Source of the DNA: Bradyrhizobium sp. | Lineage (GTDB): Bacteria > Pseudomonadota > Alphaproteobacteria > Rhizobiales > Xanthobacteraceae | Direction of reading: 5' to 3' | Assembly: GCF_027307225.1 (NCBI RefSeq) | Contig: NZ_DAHUXJ010000001.1 | Coordinates: 1-53,091 of the forward strand | Length of the DNA: 53,091 nucleotides | In this document: positions 42,143 to 50,729 of the stretch, piece after piece | How the letters are laid out: each line of letters begins with the position of its first letter | Numbering within the stretch: position 1 is the first letter of the stretch | Program-made: the position numbers and the translations under genes | Notes under the pieces: generated by a model | What the model was told of the DNA's origin: nothing | Seen by the model: the letters and a program-made list of their open reading frames with translations, nothing else | Databases searched by the model: none

Positions 42143-42727
42143 TTATCGTAGTCCGTCTTCGCCCTTGATCTCGCCGACCGTCAGGCCGCCGACGCGCGGC
42201 AACGGCCGGCCGCCGTTGGTGACGGCGAGCGCGACCATGATCTCGTTTGCGCGGGGGGCGTCGTTGATCTGCACTTCCATGCCGTCGAAATGGCTTCTGA
42301 CAAAGGCCGCGTCCTTGTGGCCGAGCGGAATATCGAGCGTGGTGCCGGGGCCGCTGCGCTTTTTCGAGGATGGGATCAGCGCCGCGCCCTTGCCCAGCGC
42401 CTTGCGCACCGGTGTCCCCATCCTGGGATGCAAGATCGCGGCCGCATGCTCCAGCTCGCCATTTTCGCCGACGGCCGCTGCCTTGCCGTAGCTGTGCACT
42501 TTTGTGCCGTCGATGCCTAGAGCCGCGACTGCCTTTTTGGCGAGCAACTCGCCGAGTTCTTCACCGATCGCAATCAGCGGAGAAAGATCTTCCACATATC
42601 GTCCGGCAAATGGATTTTCTATCACGACAATCGCCGCTGCACGCCGGACCGGGGGATTCACCCCCTTCCCCATTTCCATCAACGTCTCTTCGACGACGGT
42701 CACGATCTTGCGGATGACGACGCTCAT
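42143..42727 (-). CDS. DUF1185 (amino acid synthesis family) protein
   Basis: A 194-residue protein: MSVVIRKIVTVVEETLMEMGKGVNPPVRRAAAIVVIENPFAGRY at the start, LHPRMGTPVRKALGKGAALIPSSKKRSGPG in the middle and LAVTNGGRPLPRVGGLTVGEIKGEDGLR at the end. This matches DUF1185, often named amino acid synthesis protein on weak grounds. No activity is known. It lies between UPF0280 and livK in the 6-hydroxynicotinate reductase operon, so a part in N-heterocycle breakdown is likely. Confidence 0.8.
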   Translation of the reverse strand: MSVVIRKIVTVVEETLMEMGKGVNPPVRRAAAIVVIENPFAGRYVEDLSPLIAIGEELGELLAKKAVAALGIDGTKVHSYGKAAAVGENGELEHAAAILHPRMGTPVRKALGKGAALIPSSKKRSGPGTTLDIPLGHKDAAFVRSHFDGMEVQINDAPRANEIMVALAVTNGGRPLPRVGGLTVGEIKGEDGLR

Positions 42728-42772
42728 GGCTGTGCACCCTGTTGGCTTGAGGCGATGATGGCCGAATGCGGG

Positions 42773-43681
42773 TCACGCATGGATCATACTTTCGTTGAGC
42801 TGACCAACTGGCCGATGAAGAACATTTGCATCTGGGCTTGGCAAGCCGACGACGCGGATGTCGCCTTTCAGATGCAGCGCTGCTGCCTCGATCAGCCCGC
42901 GACTGAGCAAGTGGCGGGCCACGGTTGCACCGGATTCCAATGCCGCGTCGATTTCCAATTCTTTCAATAACCCGACCTGCCGCGTCACGAGGCGTGAGCC
43001 AAGATCGCTGTCCGGCTGCAATTCGTTGGCCGGGCAGCGACCGACCGACGGATGATCCGGCAGATCGACCGCATTGGCAATGATGGTAGCTGCTGCGTCA
43101 GCCTGCGCGGCGGCCTTCGCCAGCACCGTCACCGCATCGGCGATGCCAAGCGAGAAGCTGCGCCCATGCCATCCGCTCGTCGCGACGCCCCGTGTGGGGT
43201 CCTCAGCACGGATGACAGCCGTGCGCATCAAACCAAGCGCATCCGGGCGATCGATCAGTCCGACGGTGAATTGCTCGCCACCGTCCAGATGCAACGCGAT
43301 ATCGCCGCCATTGTTGACGTAGGCGCGGCTTAACGGCGCGGCCTGCACCATCGCGCCCAGAACTTCCTCGGCCACGCTGCCCGCGACGGCTGCCATCGGC
43401 GTGATGAAATGATCGCGCGCGAACGGCACGACCGCCGCATGCATGCGGCGCGCGATCACGCCGTTCAATTGGCATCGCGTGGGATCGGCCGATGACCGCA
43501 ACAACGGCAATTCATCGCAAAGTTCATCCAGCAGGCCGGTGAAGCGGTCGATCGCTGCGGCATAGGCCACGCGCAGATTCTCCCGGCTGCCTTGCGCCTC
43601 AACGATCAGGTCGATCGGGCCATCCTGCAAGTGCAGCCGCTTGCCGTCTTTCAACCATCCGACCTGCGGCAGCCGCGTCAT
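42773..43681 (-). CDS. UPF0280 family protein (ApbE-like fold)
   Basis: A 302-residue protein beginning MTRLPQVGWLKDGKRLHLQDGPIDLIVEA. It has ITPMAAVAGSVAEEVLGAM, YVNNGGDIALHL and [41 protein letters not shown]. This is the UPF0280 pattern, related in fold to ApbE-type FAD:protein FMN transferases (AVAGSVAE, NNGGDIA and ADAAATIIAN occupy the equivalent places). The start ATG 43681 overlaps the stop of the upstream 6-hydroxynicotinate reductase gene (TGATG). Tight coupling to a flavoenzyme gene makes cofactor attachment or maturation an attractive but untested role. Confidence 0.82.
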   Translation of the reverse strand: MTRLPQVGWLKDGKRLHLQDGPIDLIVEAQGSRENLRVAYAAAIDRFTGLLDELCDELPLLRSSADPTRCQLNGVIARRMHAAVVPFARDHFITPMAAVAGSVAEEVLGAMVQAAPLSRAYVNNGGDIALHLDGGEQFTVGLIDRPDALGLMRTAVIRAEDPTRGVATSGWHGRSFSLGIADAVTVLAKAAAQADAAATIIANAVDLPDHPSVGRCPANELQPDSDLGSRLVTRQVGLLKELEIDAALESGATVARHLLSRGLIEAAALHLKGDIRVVGLPSPDANVLHRPVGQLNESMIHA

Positions 43682-45126
43682 CACCGCGCTCCCGTTTTCG
43701 GCGAAGGCGGCGTCACCTGACGAAGCTCGCCTGACTTCAACGATGCCAAGGGGCGAACGTGATCCATATGGCCGCCGAGCGCGGCGTAGTCTGAGAGGCG
43801 CATCGTGAACTCGATCGGCGCGACCAGCGCTGGCGTCGGCACGTAGCCGAACGCGCCGGCCGGCAGCCGCGTCACATCGACCATGAAGGTGATGCCGCCG
43901 CCCGGCCAGACATAGACCGACGCGCCGCCGCTGGTGACGCGCGTCAGCGCATCCTTCACCGAACGCGTCAGCCTTACCGGATTGTCGGTGACGCCGGCGC
44001 GCAGCGAACCGCCGGCTCCGCCCATGAACAGCACCGTGCACAGCGCCGGCTCGCAATTCTCCTGAATGCGCTCGACCGAGAACTGCAGGTCCGCCGGCAT
44101 CGTCTTCTCGACCGGCCTTAAGGAGCCATCGAGTTCGAAATAAGCGGCGTGCTCGCCCGTGGTCGAGACCATCAGCATGGTCGTGCCGGGCTTTGCGACC
44201 TTGGGATCGAATGGGCCCAGGATCGACAGCGGATCGGAAATCTGCGTGCCGCCCCACCCCGTTCCGGGTTCGGCGACCTGGAAATAGCGGCCGGGCGTCG
44301 AGCGCCGCCCCTTCATCTTGATGCCGGTATCGGCGATATCCAGCACCTTGCCGGCCTGATGTTCACTGAGCACGCCCGTGATGTGATCGTCGACCACGAC
44401 GACTTCGTCGACCTTGCCTTGCCATTGCTGGGCGAACATGCCGATCGTCGCGGAGCCGCAGCCGACCCGCATCCGCTCTTCCGCGATGCCGTTGACGATG
44501 GGCGGGTGGCCGGCCTGCACCACGATGGTCGCACCGCCGTCGATGGTCATCTCCACCGGCTTGCAATTGCTCAGATCCATCAGCGTGTCGCAGGTGACGC
44601 GGCCTTCCTTCTTGGAGCCGCCGGTCAGATGATGCACGCCGCCGAGCGACAGCATTTGCGAGCCGTATTCGCCTGTCGTGACGTGCCCTACCGCCTCGCC
44701 CTGCACGCGAACGGTTGCGGTTTCGGGCCCAAGAAAACGATCGGTGTCGATCTTCACCTTGACGCCGCAATAGCTGAAGATGCCTTCGGTCACGACCGTG
44801 ACCATGTCGACGCCGTCGATCTCCGAGGAGACGATAAAAGGCGCGGGCTTGTAGTCGGGATATGTCGTTCCGGCGCCGATTGCGGTGACGAACACGTCAG
44901 GCTCGTGGACGATCTTACCGTCCCAATCGCCGCCGGCCTGGAACCGCACCAGCCGTCCGCCATGCGACACCGTCCGCTCCAAGAGAACATGCGGATCGAC
45001 GCGCACGAGTTGTCCGTCGTGATTGGCGTAGCGGTCGCACGCGCCAGCCGCGCCCGGCTTGATGTAACACATCACCGGGCAGGCATCGCAGCGGATCTTG
45101 TCGGCGGCCACAGGTTCAGTCGACAT
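43681..45126 (-). CDS. hnr: 6-hydroxynicotinate reductase
   Basis: A 481-residue protein whose N-terminus carries a Cys cluster C13-x2-C16-x3-C20-x9-C30 (IRCDACPVMCYIKPGAAGAC) suited to an iron-sulfur centre. It is followed by IVSSEIDGVDMVTVVTEGIFSYCGVKVKIDTDRFLGPE, a region with GGVHHLTGGSKKEGRVTCDTL, and a C-terminal MGGAGGSLRAGVTDNPVRLTRSV. This matches the 6-hydroxynicotinate reductase family known from Eubacterium barkeri, which reduces 6-hydroxynicotinate to 1,4,5,6-tetrahydro-6-oxonicotinate with ferredoxin. The start ATG 45126 gives the family-like N-terminus; the ribosome-binding site is weak. It is the first gene of the operon and divergent from the nicotinate dehydrogenase genes. 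Confidence 0.85.
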   Translation of the reverse strand: MSTEPVAADKIRCDACPVMCYIKPGAAGACDRYANHDGQLVRVDPHVLLERTVSHGGRLVRFQAGGDWDGKIVHEPDVFVTAIGAGTTYPDYKPAPFIVSSEIDGVDMVTVVTEGIFSYCGVKVKIDTDRFLGPETATVRVQGEAVGHVTTGEYGSQMLSLGGVHHLTGGSKKEGRVTCDTLMDLSNCKPVEMTIDGGATIVVQAGHPPIVNGIAEERMRVGCGSATIGMFAQQWQGKVDEVVVVDDHITGVLSEHQAGKVLDIADTGIKMKGRRSTPGRYFQVAEPGTGWGGTQISDPLSILGPFDPKVAKPGTTMLMVSTTGEHAAYFELDGSLRPVEKTMPADLQFSVERIQENCEPALCTVLFMGGAGGSLRAGVTDNPVRLTRSVKDALTRVTSGGASVYVWPGGGITFMVDVTRLPAGAFGYVPTPALVAPIEFTMRLSDYAALGGHMDHVRPLASLKSGELRQVTPPSPKTGAR

Positions 45127-45188
45127 GAGGCTTTGCTTGCAAGCAGTGGCGACAAACTTCCCCGCGGCACAACCCGCCAGGGCAGTTT

Positions 45189-45202
45189 GTTCGTACACGA
45201 AC
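45189..45202. promoter_or_regulatory. Operator-like palindrome 1 (toward 6-hydroxynicotinate reductase)
   Basis: GTTCGTACACGAAC, a 14-bp near-perfect palindrome, 63 bp upstream of the minus-strand start codon. On the minus strand a perfect TTGACA (45232-45227) and a fair -10 CAACAT (45209-45204, 17-bp spacer) lie just upstream, so the palindrome would cover the transcription start. This suits a repressor site. Confidence 0.65.
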
Positions 45203-45256
45203 GATGTTGCGCGCGACATGGGAGACTGTCAAGCGCGTTTCAAGGGGCAGGCTTGC

Positions 45257-45274
45257 ACGTTTGTATACAAACGT
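45257..45274. promoter_or_regulatory. Operator-like palindrome 2 (toward nicotinate dehydrogenase)
   Basis: ACGTTTGTATACAAACGT, a perfect 18-bp palindrome, 54 bp upstream of the small-subunit ATG. A weak promoter frames it: TTGCAC (45253-45258) and TATTCT (45276-45281) with a 17-bp spacer, so the palindrome fills the spacer. Its core resembles palindrome 1 (GTT-C/T-GTA-C/T-AC-G/A-AAC). MarR family proteins commonly bind sites of this size. Confidence 0.72.
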
Positions 45275-45328
45275 TATTCTCGAAGCGTCTTCAATCGAAG
45301 CGCGAAGAGCTGCAGGAAAACGCTACGC

Positions 45329-45802
45329 ATGACGATCCGCCTGAACGTCAACGGCCGGATTCACGAGGTGGGCGCGTCTCCCGATACCGCCCTGCTCTAC
45401 GTGCTACGCAACGATCTCGAACTGAACGGCCCGAAATATGGCTGTGGCCTCGGCGAATGCGGCACCTGCACGGTGCTGATCGACGGCGTAGCCGCGCGCT
45501 CCTGCGCGATCCCGATCGAAGGCTGCATCGGCCGCGAGATCGTTACGCTCGAGGGACTCGGCTCGCGTGAAGCCCCTGATCCGGTGCAGGAGGCCTTCAT
45601 CGCTGAACAAGCCGCGCAATGCGGCTATTGCCTCAACGGCATGATCATGACGACAAAGGCGCTTTTGGCGCGCAATCCGCATCCGAGCGAACGGGACGCG
45701 ATGGAAGCGCTGCGCTACAACCTTTGCCGCTGCGGCGCGCATGTGGAAATCATCCGTGCGGTGATGCGCGCGGCCGGCGCCACAGTCGAGGCGCGAGACT
45801 GA
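45329..45802 (+). CDS. nicA: Nicotinate dehydrogenase small subunit, 2Fe-2S protein (NicA type)
   Basis: A 157-residue protein with two [2Fe-2S] domains of the xanthine-oxidase family: plant-type ferredoxin cysteines C39, C44, C47, C59 (GCGLGECGTC) and the helical domain cysteines C98, C101, C133, C135 (QCGYC...LCRC). It passes electrons from the molybdenum site of the large subunit to its cytochromes. The start ATG 45329 follows AGGAAAA. Its stop overlaps the next gene's start (TGATG). Neighbouring pncB, 6-hydroxynicotinate reductase and the MarR gene support nicotinate rather than another aldehyde or N-heterocycle as substrate. Confidence 0.85.
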   Translation: MTIRLNVNGRIHEVGASPDTALLYVLRNDLELNGPKYGCGLGECGTCTVLIDGVAARSCAIPIEGCIGREIVTLEGLGSREAPDPVQEAFIAEQAAQCGYCLNGMIMTTKALLARNPHPSERDAMEALRYNLCRCGAHVEIIRAVMRAAGATVEARD

Positions 45803-48800
45803 TGGGTACGTCCGATCTTCTTGGCGGCAAGCGACAGTCGGGAACGCTGGTCGTGGTGCGTCCGGCCACCGCTGGCGCGGGTAGCCCGTTCGAGACCTTT
45901 ATCAAGGTCACGGCCGACGGTTCGGTCACCGCTTTCAACGGCCACGTCGATCTCGGCACCGGGATTCGTACCGCCCTCGGACAGATCGTCGCGGAAGAAC
46001 TGGATGTGTCGTTTGCGCGCGTGGTTGTCGTGCTCGGCGACACCTCGCGCGCGCCCGATCAGGGCGCGACGATCGCGAGCGAAACCATTCAGATTACTGC
46101 GGTGCCGCTGCGCAAGGCTGCGGCACAAGCACGTCAATTCTTGATCGCGCGCGCGGCCGAACACCTCGAACTGCCGCAGGAGGAATTGGCGATCGAGGAC
46201 GGCCTCGTCCGCGGCCATAATCGCAGCGTCAGCTATGGCGAACTGATTGGCGACGACACGATCTGCCTCGAGCTTGTCGACGACGTCAAGGTCAAGTCCG
46301 CCGGCGACTATCGCATCGTCGGCCAATCGGTGCCGCGCGTCGATCTGCCGGCGAAGGCGACCGGCGAACTCGTCTATGTGCATGACATGCGCGTGCCCGG
46401 CATGCTGCACGGCCGCGTGGTGCGTCCACCCTATGCCGGCGTCGATGGCGGCGATTTTGTCGGCACGAGTCTTATCGAAGTCGACGAGTCCTCGGTCCGC
46501 GACATTCCCGGCCTCGTCGCGGTAGTGCGGATCGCGGACTTCGTCGGCGTCGTCGCCGAGCGCGAAGAAAATGCGATTCAGGCAGCGAGCCAGCTCAAGC
46601 TCACCTGGAAGAAGGTGCCGACGTTGCCCGATCTCGAGGAGATCGAGAAAGCGCTACGCGCCAATCCGTCGACACCGCGCACCCTGATCGACAAGGGTGA
46701 CGTCGAGGCCGCGCTGAAAGAGGCGGCGAAGCCGATCGATCGCACCTACCTCTGGCCATACCAGATGCATGCCTCGATCGGGCCTTCCTGCGCGGTCGCG
46801 GAGTTTCGCGACGATCAGGCCTGCGTCTGGTCCGGCACGCAGAACCCGCACATCCTGCGCGGCGATCTGGCGCTGTTGTTGCAGCGGCCGGAGTCCGAGA
46901 TCGAAGTGATCCGGATGGAAGCGGCCGGCTGCTACGGCCGCAACTGTGCCGATGACGTCTCAGCCGATGCGGTGCTGCTGTCGCGTGCGGTCGGCCGTCC
47001 CGTCCGCGTCCAGCTCACGCGCGAGCAGGAACATGTCTGGGAACCGAAGGGCGCCGCGCAGCTGATCGACGTCAGGGGCGGATTGAATGCCGACGGCGGT
47101 GTTGCCGGCTACGATTTTGCAACCCGCTATCCTTCCAACGCCGCACCGACCTTGGCGCTGCTTCTCACTGGCGCGATTTCGCCAACGCCTGCGGTCTCCG
47201 AGATGGGCGATCGCACCGCGATCCCGCCTTACGATTACGATCATTTGCGCGTGGTGGCGCATGACATGCCGCCGATCATGCGCGCCGCCTGGCTTCGCGG
47301 CGTGTCGGCGCTGCCGAACACCTTCGCGCATGAGTCCTATATCGCCGAGCTCGCAGCAGAGGCCGAGGTCGATCCGATCGAATACCGGCTGCGTTATCTC
47401 AGGGATCCGCGCGCAGTCGATCTCGTCAACGCCGTTGCCGAGCGCGCGGGCTGGAAGCCGCGCCCGGTATGGCAGGAAAAAGAAGACGAGGGCGATGTCG
47501 TGCACGGGCGCGGCTTTGCCTACGCGCTTTATGTGCACAGCAGGTTTCCGGGCTTTGGCGCAGCGTGGTCGGCCTGGATCGCCGACGTCGCCGTCAACAA
47601 GGCGACCGGCGACGTCAGCGTCACGCGCGTGGTCGCGGGGCAAGATTCCGGGTTGATGATCAACCCGGATGGCGTGCGCCATCAGATTCAAGGCAACGTC
47701 ATTCAGTCGACCAGCCGCGCGCTGATGGAAGAAGTTCCGTTCAGCGGAAGCTCGATCGCCAGCCGCGAATGGGGCGCCTACCCCATCATCAAATTTCCCG
47801 AACTGCCTGATATCGACGTGTTGATGCTGCCGCGGCTCGATCAGCCGCCGCTTGGGGTCGGCGAATCCGCCTCCGTCCCCAGCGCGGCCGCGATTGCCAA
47901 CGCAATCTTTGATGCTACCGGCGTGCGCTTCCGCGAGCCGCCGTTCACGCCCGAACGCATTCTCGCTGGGCTGCGCGGCGAACAGGCTCCGCATCCAGCC
48001 GCCCTCGCCCCGCCGCCAAGCCAAGCCGATTTGGGCCGCTGGAAAAATCCGTTTGCCAAACGCCGCGGCATCCTCGCAACCACTGCGGCGCTTGTCGTCG
48101 GCGGCATCGGCATCGCCGCGGCGGTCCTGCCCTGTCGCTCGATCGCGCCGATCGCGCGACCGGATGCGTCGGTGTTTTCCGCCGCCACCATCGAACGCGG
48201 CCGGCAACTGGCCGCGCTCGGCGATTGCGCCACCTGCCACACGACGATCAATGGTGCGCTGAACGCCGGCGGGCGGCCGATAGAAACGCCGTTTGGCGTG
48301 ATCTACAGCACCAACATCACGCCCGATGTCAAAACCGGTATCGGCAACTGGTCGTATCCCGCCTTCGAGCGCGCGATGCGCGAAGGCGTTCACCGCGACG
48401 GCCGCCATCTTTACCCGGCGTTTCCCTACACCCATTTTGCCTTGGCCAGCGACGCCGATTTGCAGGCGCTCTACGCCTACCTGATGGCGCAGGCGCCGGT
48501 GGTATCAGACAATCGCGTCCACGCGCTCGCCTTGCCCTTCAACTGGCGACCCTTGCTCGCTGGCTGGAACGCGCTTTTCCACCATGCGGAGACATTCACG
48601 CCTGATCCGAACCAGTCGGCCGCGTGGAATCGCGGCGCCTATCTGGTCGAAGGCCTCGGTCATTGCGGCGCCTGCCATTCGCCGCGCAACGCGCTCGGCG
48701 CCGAGAAAGCGAGCGCTTATCTCGCCGGCGGCTTTGCCGAAGGCTGGGAAGCGCCGCCGCTGACGTCGCTCTCGCACGCGCCGATTCCCTGGACCGAAGA

Positions 48801-49344
48801 CGAGCTGTTTGCCTATTTGCGAACCGGCTTCTCGCGCTTTCATGGCGTGGCCGCCGGTCCGATGACACCCGTGGTGCAGGATCTAAAAGCACTGCCGGAC
48901 GAAGACATCCGCGCCATGGCGGTTTATCTCGCCTCCTTCAATGAAACGAAGGCCAATCCCGAAGCCCTGGCCGCGATGCTCGAAAGCGTGACCGCCACGC
49001 GCATCGTCGCGGCCTCGCCGTTCGGCCAGCGGCTTTACGAGGGCGCCTGCGCCGTCTGCCATGCGGTCGGCGGCCCGCCTTTGTTCGGCAGCCGGCCGTC
49101 GCTGGCGCTGAACAGCAACGTGCATGCGGCGACCCCCGACAACCTGATCCAGGTGATCCTGCACGGCATTACCAAACCCGTCTCGAGCGACCTCGGCTAC
49201 ATGCCCCCTTTCAAGGACCACCTGTCCGAGGACCAGCTCGCCGAGCTGGTCGGGTATCTCCGCCAGCAATTCGCGCCGGAAAAGCCGGCCTGGAGGGGGG
49301 TCAAGGACGCCATCATGCGTATCCGGCAAGGCAACGCGGGCTGA
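45802..49344 (+). CDS. nicB: Nicotinate dehydrogenase large subunit, molybdopterin plus three-haem cytochrome c (NicB type)
   Basis: A 1180-residue fusion. The first 720 or so residues are a molybdopterin-binding hydroxylase domain of the isoquinoline 1-oxidoreductase/NicB type (NGHVDLGTGIRTALGQIVAEEL near the start; catalytic Glu688 in GVGESASVPSAAAIANAI). A single membrane segment (about 753-775, ILATTAALVVGGIGIAAAVLP) follows. A cytochrome region then has three CxxCH motifs: CATCH 809-813, CGACH 955-959, CAVCH 1083-1087. Length and layout match NicB of Pseudomonas putida, which hydroxylates nicotinate to 6-hydroxynicotinate and hands electrons to the respiratory chain. No XdhC-type maturation gene is nearby. 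Confidence 0.87.
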   Translation: MGTSDLLGGKRQSGTLVVVRPATAGAGSPFETFIKVTADGSVTAFNGHVDLGTGIRTALGQIVAEELDVSFARVVVVLGDTSRAPDQGATIASETIQITAVPLRKAAAQARQFLIARAAEHLELPQEELAIEDGLVRGHNRSVSYGELIGDDTICLELVDDVKVKSAGDYRIVGQSVPRVDLPAKATGELVYVHDMRVPGMLHGRVVRPPYAGVDGGDFVGTSLIEVDESSVRDIPGLVAVVRIADFVGVVAEREENAIQAASQLKLTWKKVPTLPDLEEIEKALRANPSTPRTLIDKGDVEAALKEAAKPIDRTYLWPYQMHASIGPSCAVAEFRDDQACVWSGTQNPHILRGDLALLLQRPESEIEVIRMEAAGCYGRNCADDVSADAVLLSRAVGRPVRVQLTREQEHVWEPKGAAQLIDVRGGLNADGGVAGYDFATRYPSNAAPTLALLLTGAISPTPAVSEMGDRTAIPPYDYDHLRVVAHDMPPIMRAAWLRGVSALPNTFAHESYIAELAAEAEVDPIEYRLRYLRDPRAVDLVNAVAERAGWKPRPVWQEKEDEGDVVHGRGFAYALYVHSRFPGFGAAWSAWIADVAVNKATGDVSVTRVVAGQDSGLMINPDGVRHQIQGNVIQSTSRALMEEVPFSGSSIASREWGAYPIIKFPELPDIDVLMLPRLDQPPLGVGESASVPSAAAIANAIFDATGVRFREPPFTPERILAGLRGEQAPHPAALAPPPSQADLGRWKNPFAKRRGILATTAALVVGGIGIAAAVLPCRSIAPIARPDASVFSAATIERGRQLAALGDCATCHTTINGALNAGGRPIETPFGVIYSTNITPDVKTGIGNWSYPAFERAMREGVHRDGRHLYPAFPYTHFALASDADLQALYAYLMAQAPVVSDNRVHALALPFNWRPLLAGWNALFHHAETFTPDPNQSAAWNRGAYLVEGLGHCGACHSPRNALGAEKASAYLAGGFAEGWEAPPLTSLSHAPIPWTEDELFAYLRTGFSRFHGVAAGPMTPVVQDLKALPDEDIRAMAVYLASFNETKANPEALAAMLESVTATRIVAASPFGQRLYEGACAVCHAVGGPPLFGSRPSLALNSNVHAATPDNLIQVILHGITKPVSSDLGYMPPFKDHLSEDQLAELVGYLRQQFAPEKPAWRGVKDAIMRIRQGNAG

Positions 49345-49386
49345 AACCCACTGGTTGTAGGGCGGCCGGCAAGCTAGACTTGCCCC

Positions 49387-50691
49387 ATGACAGTGACCGA
49401 CATAGCGACGCGGACCTACAACCACGGCTGGCGGCTCGATCCGATCGTGCGCAGCCTGCTGGACACCGATTTCTACAAGCTGCTGATGGTGCAGATGATC
49501 CGGGAGTTCTATCCGGACCAGCAGGTCACTTTCTCGGTGATCAACCGCTCCAGGCATGTCCGGCTCGCCGAGGTGATCGACGAAAGCGAGCTGCGCGCGC
49601 AGCTCGATCATGCCCGCTCGATCCGCTTCAGCAAGAAGGAATTGATCTGGCTCGCCGGTAATACGTTCTACGGCAAGACCCAGATGTTCGCGCCGGATTT
49701 CATCAACTATCTCTCGAACTTCCGGCTGCCCGAATACGAACTCAAGAAGGTCGATGGCCAGTACGAGCTGAATTTCTACGGGCCGTGGACTCACACCACG
49801 ATGTGGGAAATACCAGCGCTCGCCATTCTCAATGAATTGCGCTCGCGCCAGGTGATGAAGGAGCAACGCCGCTTTGCGCTCGACGTGCTCTATGCCCGCG
49901 CCAAAGCCAAGCTCTGGACCAAGGTCGAACGTTTGCGAAAGCTGGAAGACTTGCGGCTCTCCGATTTCGGCACGCGCCGGCGTCACGGCTTCCTGTGGCA
50001 GCGCTGGTGTGTCGAGGCGGTCAAGGAAGGGCTGGGGCCGGCCTTCACCGGCACCTCCAATGTGCTGCTGGCGATGGACAGCGACCTGGAGGCGATCGGC
50101 ACCAATGCCCATGAACTGCCGATGGTCGCAGCCGCGCTTGCGAAAGACGACAATGAACTACGCTGGGCGCCTTACCGCATTCTCGACCAGTGGCGTCACA
50201 CCTATGGCGGCAACCTGCTGATCGCGCTGCCCGATGCGTTCGGCACCAAGGCTTTCCTGCGCGACGCGCCGGAATGGGTCGCCGACTGGACCGGCTTTCG
50301 TCCCGACAGTGCGCCGCCGATCGCCGCCGGTGAGGAAATCATCACCTGGTGGAAGCAGAAGGGACAAAACCCGAAGGAAAAGCTTCTGGTGTTTTCTGAC
50401 GCCATGGACGTTGAATCGATCGAGGAAATTCACAGACATTTCGCCGGCCGCGTCCGTATCAGCTTCGGCTGGGGCACAAACCTGACAAATGACTTCATTG
50501 GATGCACGCCGAACGGCTCGGTCGAGCTCGATCCGATCTCGATCGTCTGCAAGGTGACCTCCGTCGACGGCCGGCCCGCGGTCAAACTCTCCGACAATCC
50601 GGAAAAGGCGACGGGCATACCGAGCGAGGTCGAGCGTTACGTGCGCGTGTTCGGCAATGCCGGGCGGGTTCGCGCGCCCGTGCATGTCTGA
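49387..50691 (+). CDS. pncB: Nicotinate phosphoribosyltransferase
   Basis: A 434-residue enzyme of the NAPRTase family. It has [34 protein letters not shown] near the N-terminus, [38 protein letters not shown] (typical SDFGTRRR active-site strip), [25 protein letters not shown] and a C-terminal [11 protein letters not shown] (phosphate-binding GTNLTND). It makes nicotinate mononucleotide from nicotinate and PRPP for NAD salvage. It lies 42 bp after nicB in the same orientation, so both routes for nicotinate use, salvage and catabolism, are next to each other. Confidence 0.92.
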   Translation: MTVTDIATRTYNHGWRLDPIVRSLLDTDFYKLLMVQMIREFYPDQQVTFSVINRSRHVRLAEVIDESELRAQLDHARSIRFSKKELIWLAGNTFYGKTQMFAPDFINYLSNFRLPEYELKKVDGQYELNFYGPWTHTTMWEIPALAILNELRSRQVMKEQRRFALDVLYARAKAKLWTKVERLRKLEDLRLSDFGTRRRHGFLWQRWCVEAVKEGLGPAFTGTSNVLLAMDSDLEAIGTNAHELPMVAAALAKDDNELRWAPYRILDQWRHTYGGNLLIALPDAFGTKAFLRDAPEWVADWTGFRPDSAPPIAAGEEIITWWKQKGQNPKEKLLVFSDAMDVESIEEIHRHFAGRVRISFGWGTNLTNDFIGCTPNGSVELDPISIVCKVTSVDGRPAVKLSDNPEKATGIPSEVERYVRVFGNAGRVRAPVHV

Positions 50692-50729
50692 GCCATCGCA
50701 CCCTTTCCTTCCATTCGGCGAGTCGTTGC

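Noticed and set aside
44149..45570. 473-codon plus-strand frame running into nicA
   Set aside because: It crosses the operator region and the antisense of 6-hydroxynicotinate reductase; nicA has its own start and ribosome-binding site at 45329 in another frame.
46960..48435. 491-codon minus-strand frame opposite nicB
   Set aside because: It is antisense to conserved molybdopterin and cytochrome regions and has no recognisable features.
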